Notes under the pieces: generated by a model
What the model saw: the letters and a program-made list of their open reading frames with translations, nothing else
Told to the model about the DNA's origin: nothing
The model's database searches: none
Made by a program: the position numbers and the translations under genes
In this document: in pieces, positions 45,450-57,091 of the stretch
How the letters are laid out: every line of letters starts with the position of its first letter
How positions within the stretch are numbered: the stretch's first letter is position 1
NCBI GenBank assembly: GCA_001557505.1
Contig: LSAX01000002.1
Span: 62,001 to 126,000, forward strand
Length of the DNA: 64,000 nucleotides
Direction: 5' to 3'
From: Reticulascus tulasneorum
Taxonomy: Eukaryota; Ascomycota; Sordariomycetes; Glomerellales; Reticulascaceae

Positions 45450-46617
45450 TGGGGACGTAAAGCGCTGGTAGTTAGCATTCGTTGAGATTGAACGATTCAG
45501 CGATGTTTAGTCTGGAAGGATTATATGAACGGTTAGCATTGTTGTTTCGCGGATGATACCTAATAGGGGATACAGCTGGGCATCCACATATCCGTTTGCC
45601 AATCACCGTCACCGAGGCGCCGAATGTATCGCCGAGCTAGCTCCAGGACCCACTGAAGAACTGTTACTTTCCATATACAGGCGTTTCAGTCATAGGCTTT
45701 CACCGAGATATCTACCATCATTCCCGTGTTGTTACGTACCGAGACCCAATACACTGACGACTGCCACCCGATTTTCTCCATCCCGTTATCTTTACTACAT
45801 GGCTCATTGGCAATGTAGCCTGACCAAGTTCTAGACCTACCTGTCCCGCACTGGACCGGAGAGAACAGTGGTCGAGGATCACGCAGGCAGCTAGCAAAGC
45901 CAATCATGGTTATCGGGACCTCTGCTCTGTAGCTATACCTCGGACGTTATTCACGCCTTGCAAAATTGTCAGTTATAGCTACTCGGGGATGCCATCGTCG
46001 TTACCCATTTCCTCCGCTCGATTTGCCGCTGTTGCTTCCCTCGCCTCTGTCTCCTAGTCTACCATTCTCAATGTAGCCTCTGCTGGCCTGCCTCATCTAA
46101 GAAGTTGCTATAATCGTTGAGTTCCAAATACTATCATCGTCGTCATATCCTTCTTCGTCGGTAGTGGCCCTTCATGAACAGTTTGGACCGAATCCAATCT
46201 GAGGGCTCTTCGGTCGCCGTAGCTTAAAGCTCGCAAAGTCATAATATTGCCCCTGAAACTTCGTGTCAGGACAATGGTCCTTTCCAGTAATATCTGTCGA
46301 AGCGTGACTCGTCGAAAAGCTGTCCCAGGCCTATTGAGTCCCTAGGCGTGTAACCCATCTGTGGTTCCAGGTAGGGCCACGTGATTTTCAAACTCGAATG
46401 CGGAATATTGGCAAACATGTTAAATTCTACGAAAGAGACGCGGAAAGGAGAGAATCATCAATTACTTCGACTGCGCCAAAAGTGTCAGACCAGCAGACCT
46501 GTGTACCTCTGACAATTGTATTTCGTGCGACATCGAAGTCTTGAGTCGGATATCTACCTATAGCCATGGCATCCCCCCAAGTGATAGCTAGCAACCGAAA
46601 GCGTTTCCTCCTTACCT
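45450..46617. other. Intergenic between aldolase and permease genes
   Basis: Contains the 5' flank of the aldolase gene and the 3' flank of the permease gene. Open frames (45553-45834 plus, 45686-45907 minus) have no recognisable content. Confidence 0.45.
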
Positions 46618-48369
46618 TTATAGAGTATAGCGGTAGAGGGGCGAGTACTCTTCCATGCTGCTTAGCTCCTCGGATGTATTCTCTGCGAGAATCTTGGACT
46701 CGTCTAAAGCGTCCCTCTTCTTATTCTCGCGCCTCATTAGCCACCAATGCACCGTCGCCGGAATCATCGCGCCAAGAACCGTCGCGCCAACGGAAAAGCC
46801 AAATCCCAAGGGGTACCGAGGCGCCTGCTCCTGCAGATAGATGTTAGATCCGATGCCGCCGCCACCAACTGACCCGAATAACATGAGAAAACCTATAGAT
46901 GCGGCTCGCTTTGACGGGTTGGGGATGTTGTTGGACGTCCACGCCCCGACGATGGGCGCCTGTGCGCTGTATCCGGCGGCGGCGATGAATATGGCAAAGT
47001 ATGACACGCCGCTGATTTGCGGATAGTGCACTGTGACCCAAAGAATGACGATCCCCGCGAGGCCAACTGCATAGCAGGTCATGATGGAAGCATAACGTCT
47101 CTGCGTCCGGTCGCTCATCCAGCCGTTAAATACGCACACGACCGTGGCGAAGATGTACGGCGGCGTGGTGAGTGCCTGCGCCTGGATGGCCGAGTAACCC
47201 AGGTTGCGGACCATGGTGGGCAATGTGTATGACAGAGAATACGTGGGAATCGAGCCTCCCCACCAGAACATCATCATCATGAGCCATGTCTTGCGGTCCT
47301 TGGTCGCGGCCCAGATATCGTCCCAGCGGAACTCATAAGTAGGAGCGTTGGGCCCGGTGGCGTACTTCACGCGCAGCTTGGCGTACTCGAGCTCGTCGGG
47401 GGTGAGCCACTTGGTCGTGCGCTTCTCGTTGTATTGATGAGGGAAGTGGCTGGACATCAAGTTAGCCCAGTGTCCGTAACCGAGGCATGGGCCTTGCTTA
47501 CGGCAGGAAGAGGAAAGTCATCAGGCCGATGGCTACTGTGATTATACCCTCAATGAGGAAAAGCCACTGCCATGCGGTGTATCCGTGGGCTCCATCTATA
47601 TGACCGACGCCGTAGGCAATAACGCCAGAGAAGGCACCGGCCGCAGTGTTGGCTCCGTAGAAGATAGCCATACGGGTGGCCAGCTCACGCGGCGTATACC
47701 ACATGCTCAGGATGAAGTAAGAACCCGGATACAATCCAGCCTCGGACACTCCGAGTGCAAGCCGGACCGCGACGAAGCCGCCGAAGCTGCGTACTAGGCA
47801 GGTCAAGGTGGTGATCGTACCCCAGGTCACTACAATGATAGGGAACCATATCTTGGGACCCAGACGCCGCAGCAAGATGTTAGACACGGGTTCCCAAAGC
47901 CCGTAACTGAAGAAGAAGACCATGAGTCCGAGGTTGAACTGAGTGGGCGTCATGTTGGCGTCTTCAGCAAAGCCAAAGATACGAGCGTTACCAGCATTGG
48001 ATCTTAGCTAGGGTTAACGAAGGCGTCTTCGGATTCGCTTCCTGAACAGGGTGGTTGGTACATACCGGTCGAGAGAGCAGAGCAGATAGAGCACACTCAA
48101 TGTGGGCAGCAGACGCCAGTCGACTGGTGCAAGGTCAGTGATGTTGTGTCCTGAAGGACAATGGTGAACCTACGTTTCCGCAGAAGCCTCTTCTTCCCCT
48201 CGCCTTCGAATTGTCGGTGCAGATCCAGATACCGCTCGTACCCGGGATTTGCAGGCTCAGCATGGCCTTCCGAGACACTGGTTTTCTCCGAGGCTAGGGA
48301 CCGGTCCAGCACGTTTTTCTCAACATCGACCGCCTCGGCGGCATTCTGGCTGTAGGAGCTCGTAGTCAT
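46618..48369 (-). CDS. MFS transporter, anion:cation symporter (allantoate-permease-like)
   Basis: Four exons in phase: 48369-48174, 48123-48066, 48002-47502 and 47449-46618, giving 528 residues. The hydrophilic N-terminus (with a KRLLRK anchor) leads into LDWRLLPTLSVLYLLCSLDR and SNAGNARIFGF, the classical start of fungal ACS-family permeases (Dal5/Tna1 type). Then come WEPVSNILLRRLGPKIW, VRLALGVSEAGLYPGSYF, YTPRELATRMAIFYGANTAA, the central loop and a second six-helix half (PYIFATVVCVFNGWMSD, FAIFIAAAGYSAQAPIVGAW, SKRAASIGFLMLFGSVGG). Such proteins import organic anions with protons across the plasma membrane. It is divergent from the TauD-type dioxygenase with 642 bases between the starts, so uptake of a sulfonate is a reasonable inference. 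Confidence 0.88.
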
Positions 48370-49011
48370 GGCTCGATTGTAGGATGATAGAGAGCAGACT
48401 GAGAATATATTTGGTCGCTCTCGTAGAAGGTCAGTGCTAAGGTCAGAGTCATCAGAGTCATCACCTCATCTGGGTCATGATCGACTTTATGGACATTTAC
48501 GATGCATGTGTTGATCCCATAAATCGAGCAACCCAATGATAACCTCTCTATATCTGCTTGCTCCTATTGCGGAGAATATGCGTCGACGCTGGAGCCCAAA
48601 AGACGCTAAAGCAGACGCCGAGGCTGGGATAAGATAAATGGGGATGATAACAGCAGCTCGGTGCTTCGGCGCTACACGAGTCAGCTACCTAGCTCGGCGC
48701 TGATACCATTAAATTGACAGTGGATAGCGTTTGAGCTTTTCCTTCGGCGCTTCGGCGTGAAAATCTCAACCAATGATACAGGTGCCGTGCGATGTTGAAT
48801 GGCCTGCCACTACATTCGCCGCCGGCGGGATGGGACGCATTACCCTCTTGCTTGGCTAGCTGTACATATTGATGGAGAGGCTTATAAGTTGAGGCAATGA
48901 TATTAAGGCTCTTTTTCTGATAACTCATCTCGACCACGAGATAAACAATCGTGCCATCCGATTACCGTCTTCGCATCTCTCCAAGACTCGTGACAGTCAA
49001 TTCTCGCCGCC
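48370..49011. promoter_or_regulatory. Bidirectional promoter region of permease and dioxygenase genes
   Basis: 642 bases between two divergent start codons. It contains near-direct repeats (TCAGAGTCATCAGAGTCATC at 48450-48469 and GGCGCTTCGGCG-type repeats at 48664-48672 and 48745-48757). No exact regulator site is assigned. Confidence 0.45.
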
Positions 49012-50213
49012 ATGACTCCTGCGGCCACAACCACGGCAAGATCTATCCCTACAGAACCACCCACTACAAAGACTCTCGCCACAAAGCTCGTCACCAGAGC
49101 TAAAAATGAAGATGGTTCGGCTCTCTACCCAGACTACCTCCCATTTTACGACCCCCTAGAGAAGGTCAAAGATATAGGAGAGTTCGAGCACCTCGACCCA
49201 GGTCACAAGGCCGACCCCACGCTTCCCAGCCTTCTCGCCCGCGCCACAAAGATCACCGATCTCTCCCCCCACGTGGGCACTGAGATTGAGGGTGTCCAAC
49301 TGTCGCAGCTTTCTGCGGCTGGGCTCGATGAACTGGCGTTGATGGCTGCGAAGCGCGGCGCTCTGGTCTTCCGCAACCAGGACTTTGGCAGTATCGGCTT
49401 CGAGCAGCAGAAGCAAATAGTCCGGCATTTTGGGCCGCTTCACGTCCACGGGTGGGCGCCGCATCCCATGGCAGGGTCCGAGGAGCACATGATCATATAT
49501 GATCACAAGGAAGATCTCCGTGTGCGGCGGTCTTGGAGGGGACGCAGCCCGGTGCAGTGGCACACGGATCAGTCGCCTGAGGCGCAGACGCCCGGGACTT
49601 CATTCATCTGTATGCTTGAATCGCCCGCCACGGCAGGCGGAGATACCCTTGTCAGCTCAAGCGTACAGGCTTTCAAGTCTTTGTCTCCGAGGTTCCGCAA
49701 GCGTTTGGAGGGATTGACCGCGATCCACTCCAACGACGACGGGGTCTCCCAGGAGCTGAAGAATGGCCATGACGCTGTCATGCGCAGGGCTCTGCTGGTG
49801 CAAGAGCACCCCGTTGTCATTGTTCATCCTGTTACCAAGGAAAAGGCACTCTGTAAGTCATGTCACACCTTGCATTCTCTGCGCATCTAACATACGTAGA
49901 CGTGAACCCTGTATACACCAAGAAGATCGTGGGCTTCGACCAAGAGGAGTCGGACTACCTCCTCGGATTCCTTTTCGACCATATTGCCAAGCGGCAGGAT
50001 TTCCAGTGTCGCGTACGCTACGAGACCGGCACTGTTCTCGTCTGGGACCAGCGGGTGACGAACCACTCGCAGACCCTGGATTATCCAGCCGGAGACAGGC
50101 GTCATGCCTTCAGATTGACCCCGATAGCGAATAAACCGATTCCCTCCAAGATTGAGGAAGAGGACGGCGAGTGTGAGAAGGACTATGGGCGGGCCTCACT
50201 GGGACTTTGCTAA
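49012..50213 (+). CDS. TauD-type alpha-ketoglutarate-dependent (taurine/sulfonate) dioxygenase
   Basis: Two exons in phase, 49012-49852 and 49900-50213 (GTAAGT donor, 47-nt intron), giving 384 residues. The facial triad is visible: WHTD with His184 and Asp186, and NHSQ with His336. The 2-oxoglutarate-binding Arg is in HAFRLTP (Arg352). Around them are ALVFRNQDF, HFGPLHVHGWAPHP, the substrate-side SPEAQTPGTSFICMLESP, GGDTLVSSSVQAF and VNPVYTKKIVGF. Fungal homologues (Jlp1-like) hydroxylate sulfonates such as taurine so that sulfite is released for sulfur nutrition. Related clades act on 2,4-D or other acids, so the substrate is inferred. Its neighbours are a divergent ACS permease and a convergent Zn2Cys6 regulator ending 56 bases away. 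Confidence 0.88.
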
Positions 50214-50268
50214 TTAAACGATAACGGTTGTATATACTATAGTCTGTACAGCAAACATGGTCGTTCTA

Positions 50269-52471
50269 TCAGAATGTGAATAAAAATTCATTTGAAAACT
50301 CGGGGGTTTGCCAGTGTTCATTTTGCCAATGCCTCCAACCGTCGAGCATCTCTTCTGTGCTGCCGAGGATGCTCTGGCTGTTTTCGTGATTTTCCGGCTG
50401 ACGTGAAAGCGGAAGTGGGTTCGAGGAAGCTTCCACAACAGAATGGGGTTGCTCATTCTGCGTGTTGAGCCCGGGCATTGCCACCAGGCACTCATTCTGT
50501 GTGAACTGTCCGGGCGTGTAACGCCGTGCATAATCACTGGAATCAACAATGTTGGATTCCTCTGGGGCATCATCAAATACTCCACGAGACGTTGCGAGAG
50601 TTTCGTCTCGTCTGATCTCGTTTCTTGCCAATCTCACGCGATCGGGGTTAGGTACTGGAGGAGAGTTTATTCGGGTGGACTTCGCAAAGAAGTGTAGGAT
50701 AGACTCCGCATTGGGCCAAAGCCCAGCAAGGCTTTTCAACGAAACCAGCGCCGAGTCATACCTCCTAAGAGCAGAAATAGCTAGCAAAGGGTTGGGGAGT
50801 CGGATCTCGGTGCTGAGTTGTATCAACGCAGTGAAGAGGCAATTGATGGTCGACATCCAAAGACACTTCAGGCTTTCTGCCTCGCAAAGGGTCAGAAAGA
50901 GTGATTGGATGACGCCTGCTGCAGCCACGCAAATTTCGTTATTCTCGTCATGTCTTTGGCCATCAGCCGCGGGCCGGGCACCTGGCCGCGGCAATGATCG
51001 GTGGAATAGTATCAGGACGGTGCTGTAATGTAGATGCAAGTTGGCGCACCAGGCATCCGAGTGCGATGTGTTATGGAGCTGAAGTTGTTGTGGGAGTCGC
51101 AAAGTCCAGCCTGCGAGCCTTTCATCGGTTTGCGTCACGGCCGAGACAAGTGCTTCAGGTGTTGAGGAGCGAGAACGAGCTCGCAAGGCCTCAGACACTA
51201 TGACGGCCAAGTGCGACATCTGCATCATGTAATCAGGTCTGGCAGTGTCTCCGCAGTCCTCAAAGTCAGAGTACTTGAGCCTCTGCACATTGCAGTCTTC
51301 TAGATGGATGGATTGCGGCCTGCCATACTGGAGGGAGATCCAGACGTCACTCTGGAAGAGAAGCCACCAAACGCGCCGCCACATGCGCTTGTTGTGAGCA
51401 ACGAGGGTGCTACCGTCTGCGTCGCGATGCATGCCTAGACCCATCGCTGTGCGACCGGCCACGCCCAGCCAGAACCAGGCATTTGCCGTGACATCCTCAA
51501 GACCACCAGCGTGCCAGGTCAAGAGCAAGGCAGCCTGGACGATAGTATCGCGGTTACGCTCGAAGCCCGCGTCAAGGAGGCTCTTGGCCCGTCTGTAGAA
51601 AGAAAGCTTGCACGAGTCGCGCTTCTCCCGGTCACGGTAGTACAGCACGTGTGCGCCAACGACTAGAATGGCATGCAGTAATAGTAGCGAGGGAGGGTTC
51701 GACGGGTCCTTGGCGCGATATTGCTGGACGAATATGCGCTCGTCAACGACGGGGAAGCCCGGGTTTACATGATGAAAGTACGCGTCAATGAGCTCGTCGA
51801 CCAGGACCCTCGGAGGTAGCTGGAACGCGTCGAGGGGAAGGCGGTCGGCAGAGCCGTGAGAAGCATGGTGTCGTGATATGCGGTTAGTCGGGTAATGGCA
51901 AACGTCGTGAGCGCGGGCTTGGGCGCCAAACTGGTGGCGCACCAGAAAGTTGATGTTCGACACGTCCGTGCCAATGTAGGTCATGCGAGCTTTGCTGTCG
52001 ATGGGCCGGTCGACGAGCTCCGGCTGGTCAATGAACTCGACGAGATGGCGCTTATAGAAATACTCGCCGTCTTCGGCAGCATGGATGTCAACGCCAGCAA
52101 CGCCTGCTGATGCGGGGGTCGACTGGGTGGACTGATGCTCCTCAATCCCAGGCAACAAAGGCGAGGATGCCACGGGGACAGCAATTGAGAGGTTCTCCGC
52201 CGGCTCGGCTTCGCATGGAGAGTGAGCCGTCGCTGACTTGGAGACGCGCTTGCGTTTTTGGTGGATGCGACAGTCGTCCTCTTTCGAGGCGAGCCTGCAA
52301 TTGGAGCAAGGGAGGCCGACATCGTGGGCGTCGCATTTGACTTTTCGCTGGTGACAGGCCGTGCAAGCCGCTCGATCTGTGTCTTGTGTGTAAGATGCCG
52401 GATGCCCGAGATGTACCGTGGAAAACATGGATTTACTCACTAGCTGCCTGGGCCCGTGTGATTCTTTGCAT
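50269..52471 (-). CDS. Zn2Cys6 transcription factor with fungal-specific regulatory domain
   Basis: Preferred model: exon 1 52471-52441 and exon 2 52382-50269, intron 58 nt with a GTGAGT donor, 714 residues starting MQRITRAQAA. The alternative is an unspliced start at 52428 (MFSTVHLG). The zinc cluster CTACHQRKVKCDAHDVGLPC, then SNC and later DDC, is followed by a basic QKRKRVSKS linker. The middle homology region is typical: LVDELIDAYFHHVNPGFPVV, LLLHAILVVGAHVLYY, FYRRAKSLLDAGFERNRDTI, AALLLTWHAGG, WFWLGVAGRTAMGLGMHRD and RRVWWLLFQSDVWISLQYGR. This resembles cutinase-type regulators (CTF1-like family). Its gene is tail-to-tail with the dioxygenase gene, so it is the obvious candidate regulator of the permease/dioxygenase pair; this is inferred from position only. 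Confidence 0.85.
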
Positions 52472-53520
52472 GGTGGCCAAGTCCAATGTCACTTTGTTGA
52501 TTGTGACCAAAAGCATTTGTATAGATCAGCCATCCCACCATCTTTCGGTGCTTAATGAAATGAACAAGCAAGAGAGGCCAAGATGATCGACCGCCGAGGC
52601 GATTGCGAGCAGGTCCCAATGTCTCGACTTGTCGCCTTGGTTTTCCTTCGAGCCCCTCGGGTGGAGATTCTGTTGACCAAGACTAGCCCATGCGATCCCA
52701 CTTGGCGCCAGTACAGCTTTGGACGATGCTAATGAATAAAGGAGCCACAGATAAGACGTTGCCCGTTTGCCGATAGCATTCCATCTCCACACCTTATCGC
52801 CCGCTCCACGCCGACCCACCGTCCCGTCGCCACGAGTCATGGAAAACTGCTATACCGACGACGAGCCTCATTTAAATTAGACAGACACATGCCTCGGTGC
52901 ATGGGCAGACGGTCTTCTATCTGACGAATTCCTGCAGATGTCAACCTTGGGCCAGCTGTGAGATGACTTGAACGGTGATTCTTAAAACTGGCAGTTTTCG
53001 GAAACGGAAATCAGCTTGAAATTCTACGTGAATCTCAACTTATTAAATCGGTCTCGCCTGCTGCAGAGCAGACCACACCAGTCCCGCCGGTGAAGTCGCC
53101 GGTGCCAACCCTCTAGTTACACGTACTCGCAGCAGACCCAATGATGGGTCAATGGCTCATCTGCGCGGACGCCAGATCACAACGCCTGGCAGTACTCCTA
53201 CAGGGACCACGACCCGAAACGAGCGCGGCTGACCAGATATGAGCGCCTCGGTCACATGTACGGTTTTAGTCCTTCATAGAATTGTAGAGACCAATCAAGT
53301 TATCCTTATTTAATATCGGAAGCGGTTATATTTGAATTGGAGTCGACTACAGTAGGCATTTGATCAGACGATGTTAATTATAGCTACTGACGATTCTGTA
53401 CCAAGAGAAAATATACAGGAGAAGTAATGGATGGGAAGTTCTACAAACCATGTTTTCCTTCGGAGTTCATCTTGCTTTGCTTCGCGATCAGGAGCACCAG
53501 CAGCGGTCTTGCAAGATTTG
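52472..53520. other. Intergenic between regulator and amidohydrolase genes
   Basis: 5' flank of the regulator and 3' flank of the amidohydrolase. A minus-strand frame (52526-52840) has no recognisable content. Confidence 0.45.
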
Positions 53521-54777
53521 TCAAACATCACCAGGATAAATTGGCACATATTCGACACCGCCGTTCCAAACCCTCGCAATATCCATTGTCTTTGAGATGT
53601 TCCGTAGTGGATTACTCCCCGGCTTGAGTAGTATTAGATCCGCGCGATATCCCTCTCGGATAGACCCTCGCCCTATCAAATTATGCCAGATACTAGGTAT
53701 CACCGTCGCGGCCCTTAGGACATCAACCTCACTCATGCCTGCCTCTTTCAGATAATGTAACTCGCGATGTAGAGTAATGCCAATATAATCATCTTCGATA
53801 AAGCTATTAGCAATGTCAATGGCGTCCGTTCCGGCGAGAATCGGAACGCCCGCACGCACCAGCCGTTGTACACTGGTCACTCCAGCTTCGTATGACAAGC
53901 TCACTCCGCCGGCAAGGATCGATTCGAGGGTCGCATTCCCGGCGACAATCTCGCCGATGTTGAGCGTCGGCGTCACATATTGCCCTTGTCGTTTTATGCG
54001 TTGGGCCATCTCCTCCGTCAGCGGAATGTCGAACGGCACGTGTTGGAGACCGTTGGTTTTGGAGCGGATCGCGACTTCATACGAGGCGTAGTCTTGGGCG
54101 TGGGTCATAGAGACCTTACCTAGCGCATGTGTCGCACTGACAAGCGCGTTATGGGTCGCCTGGTTGAAGCCGTCGGGCTCCGAGATGACTTTCATGTAAT
54201 CGGAGCTATTTCCAAAGACACCAGCTACGAACTGCTGTGCTTGAGACGGCGAGTACACCAAGCCTTGAGACGCGAACGCCGTGGCATGCGTGCTATTCGG
54301 TGCAACGGCGCCTTCTCCCGCGCTGAAGTAGGATGTCAATCCAACTTGGTCACGGAGGGCGGCGCACAACGTGTAATTTGAGCAGCCCATATTCATGGCA
54401 GTGGTTACACCGTATTTGCTCAGGGTCGCAAGGCTGGCCAACGAGCTGACGTGAATATGGCTATCGATCAACCCCGGGAGCAGGACGCCGCCCTTCCCAT
54501 CGATGGCATTTTGTACGCCGCGGGGATCGAAAGTTATGCTGTCCCCATCGATCACCACAGTACTGGGTTCACCGATGCGCCACCCGTCGAAGACACGGAC
54601 GTTTGTAAGGGCTGTTTTGCCTGCTGGTGGTGGAATCTGACTCCGGGCTGAAAGTAATTTTAGTTGCGTCTCAACGTAGGAGACATCCCTTTCCTGCCGT
54701 GCTTGATGACCTGAGAGGCAACCATCCACAGACGGGTATAGCAGAGCTGTGAGGACTATGTAGATGATTGGCTGCAT
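53521..54777 (-). CDS. Secreted amidohydrolase-superfamily protein
   Basis: A single exon of 418 residues. An N-terminal signal peptide (MQPIIYIVLTALLYPSVDG) precedes a KR-poor region and the amidohydrolase fold: TNVRVFDGWRIGEPSTVVID, then GVLLPGLIDSHIHV with metal ligands His107 and His109, GVTTAMNMG, MTHAQD and LQHVPFD carrying candidate metal/substrate histidines, VPILAGTDA with the conserved Asp, and AATVIPSIWHNLIGRGSI plus GYRADLILL, the conserved C-terminal strand. Such enzymes hydrolyse amide or related bonds in imidazolone-, dipeptide- or hydantoin-like substrates. Secreted fungal members are poorly characterised. A TATA-like run (TATATA, 54941-54946) lies about 165 bases upstream. 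A role with the sulfonate module next door is possible but unsupported. Confidence 0.85.
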   Translation of the reverse strand: MQPIIYIVLTALLYPSVDGCLSGHQARQERDVSYVETQLKLLSARSQIPPPAGKTALTNVRVFDGWRIGEPSTVVIDGDSITFDPRGVQNAIDGKGGVLLPGLIDSHIHVSSLASLATLSKYGVTTAMNMGCSNYTLCAALRDQVGLTSYFSAGEGAVAPNSTHATAFASQGLVYSPSQAQQFVAGVFGNSSDYMKVISEPDGFNQATHNALVSATHALGKVSMTHAQDYASYEVAIRSKTNGLQHVPFDIPLTEEMAQRIKRQGQYVTPTLNIGEIVAGNATLESILAGGVSLSYEAGVTSVQRLVRAGVPILAGTDAIDIANSFIEDDYIGITLHRELHYLKEAGMSEVDVLRAATVIPSIWHNLIGRGSIREGYRADLILLKPGSNPLRNISKTMDIARVWNGGVEYVPIYPGDV

Positions 54778-55785
54778 GACGAATTCGAATAGCTTAGTAT
54801 TGAAAAGAGATATAATTTTGTAACAAAGTATGTAAGCTTGCTGTTGTCAAGCCCTTTTGACGTTATAGAATAGAGTGACGGAAAACTCAAGTATAATAAT
54901 GAATGCTGTAGACTCGGTTTCATGTCGAACTCTATGGCTTTATATACCTATGGTCATCGACACCTTATTATAATCGTGTAGTACTTTTATAACTGTATCA
55001 TTTCTCGTAACTCCTTTACCCTTGACTCGCCGCAGGCTGACTTGCATTCGGCTTCCTTAAGTCACATCCGCCCATTCGCTCCATAAAAACGGGCAAGGCC
55101 AGGCGAGGTCCCGCTTATTAATATATAAAGCGGTACCCACATACAAGGAAGAAGCTAGCTTGACATAGTTGTACATACGAATCAGCCAATTAGATCCGCT
55201 GGAGATACTCACCCCTACCTAAAATACCTACTTGCAACTACGGCGAAACTCACGATAGTGCGAAATGACGATATAGAAGGCTGTGTTTATGAGGCGCCAG
55301 TCTAGGTGCTCCAAGTTCCATTCCAATAATGGAAACATAGGGACAGGATGCGTAATGCTTCGGCGTGTTCGGTGATTATCACTAGCCTGTGCCGTGGGGC
55401 CTGTCCTTACGAGCCCTCCAATCCAACACTGGTAACAACTCTCGAAATTCTAAAGAGGCCGAAACGATTGCACGAAACCCTCAAGGATGGCCACATTTCT
55501 TGCTAGCAAGTGCCTCCCCAAACGCCGGTTCATCCGTCATCGTGCCGATGATCTACAAATGTCCGTACGAGCGGACTAACATCAGCATGTTCAAAGTCTG
55601 GGAACAGAGCTAGACAAGGGTTGGGCAGCAGTCCGATCTTGCTTGGGAGTGCGCCGAGAATATATATATGGGTATCTATTATCCCCGAGACTTTGGTCTC
55701 GAACGCTTCCATTTTTCGAATATTATACATCCCTGTATCGCGTTGCAAATTCGCGTGCCTACTGACTTAATTCCCATTGTTCAAA
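54778..55785. other. Divergent intergenic region
   Basis: Between two divergent genes (amidohydrolase minus, RTA1-like plus). No gene supported; a 74-codon plus frame at 55389 is probably random. Confidence 0.45.
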
Positions 55786-57091
55786 ATGTCCGCGACTTGC
55801 TCTGGTCAGTTCGTCCACACAAGGCATCGAGGATAAAAGCTTACATTGTCCTCAGCCCGCGCAGATCCGATACACACCCTCTGGGAATTTTGTCCTTCAA
55901 CCCCAGCCGCAATTCTCTTCATAGCCCTTTTCGGTCTCACCACTTGCGCCCATCTCTCGCAAGCAATATTCTATAAAAATGCGTACTGTCTGGTGATAGT
56001 TGTCTCAGGACTGATTCAGACGCTCAACTACATCTTCCGCGTCATCAGCATCGACAACCCTGAAAGTCTGGCCTCTTACACGGCGTGGTTTGTACTGGTT
56101 CTGGCAAGTCATCATCATCACCGCTACCTTGGTACGTCAAATGCTAACTCCGCATAAGATCGCTCCTCTTTTTACCAATGCTTTTGTTTATATGATTCTG
56201 GGTGAGTCTCGTGGGCTCTAGATCTCACAACCTGATAATTCCTTGCTTCCAAGCGCGCTTTTAGGGATTATCTGTAGGGGAGCTTAGTAGCTCCCCTGGC
56301 TCCTATGCAGTACGGCAGGAGTCCTGCTAATCTGTTGTTCAGGAAGAATGGTCTGGAACTTCATCCCCGATGGTAAACTTTATCGAATCACTGCGTGGAA
56401 GCTCTCGACCTATTTTGTGGCTATTGATATCATGTAAGACTACGTCTGGGAACCCTTGAAGTAGCTGAGGCTAATCACGATGCAGCGCACTCATTGTTCA
56501 GATAGCTGGAGCAGCATCAAGCGCTGGTAACACGAAACCGAACCAGCAGGTGCTGAACGGTAAGTCGTTGCTAAATGGGAGAGAGGCTTTGGCTGATATT
56601 GTTTGCAGCAATTCACATTTACATGATTGGGGTTGGATTTCAGCAATTCTTCATTCTCCTTTTCGCGTTCTTCGCCATCAAATTTCACCGCATAATGCTT
56701 CAACTAGCTCAACAAGGCGTGGAGGGAGCCTCGACGCCATTGCCGTTACTGTATGCGGTATATGCGGTTCTAATCCTTATCACGGTACATCAATCCACCC
56801 CCCTTTTACAAGGCACCGTACTCATTAACGTTTGTTGCGAAGATGAGAATCGTCTTTCGTCTCTGCGAGTACTCCCAGGGGTTCCAGAGCAACGTTCCCA
56901 CTCACGAGGCGTACCAATACTGTCTGGACTCTCTCCCGATGCTTTGCAGCCTTGTCATACTCAATGTCTACCATCCAGGTCGCTTCATGGCCGGGGAAGG
57001 AAGTGATCTTCCGAGTCGCAAAGAGAGGAAATCAGAGGGCAACCGCAGCAGACTAGAAAAGCTCACCGGGAGTTCTAGTTCGGCCGTATAG
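55786..57091 (+). CDS. RTA1-like seven-transmembrane protein
   Basis: Seven exons join in phase: 55786-55804, 55856-56103, 56159-56201, 56343-56433, 56486-56559, 56609-56784 and 56843-57091, giving 299 residues. Helices and loops follow the RTA1/RTM1 family: PAAILFIALFGLTTCAH, YCLVIVVSGLIQTLNYIFR, VLVLIAPLFTNAFVYMILGR, VAIDIIALIVQIAGAASS, AIHIYMIGVGFQQFFILLF, LLYAVYAVLILIT, then MRIVFRLCEYSQG, HEAYQYCLDSLPM and VYHPGRF. Family members (Rta1, Rsb1) are plasma- or vacuolar-membrane proteins linked to lipid translocation and resistance to toxic lipids or 7-aminocholesterol. The second intron (56104-56158) begins GCAAGT and ends AG, a GC-AG intron. No in-phase GT donor in that stretch rebuilds the conserved LIAPLF segment. 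Confidence 0.87.
56104..56158 (+). other. GC-AG intron
   Basis: Starts GCAAGT, with branch-like GCTAAC and the end CATAAG, 55 nt. Splicing here joins VLVL to IAPLFTNAF, a conserved RTA1 helix. A GT at 56108 would leave the exons out of phase. Confidence 0.75.
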
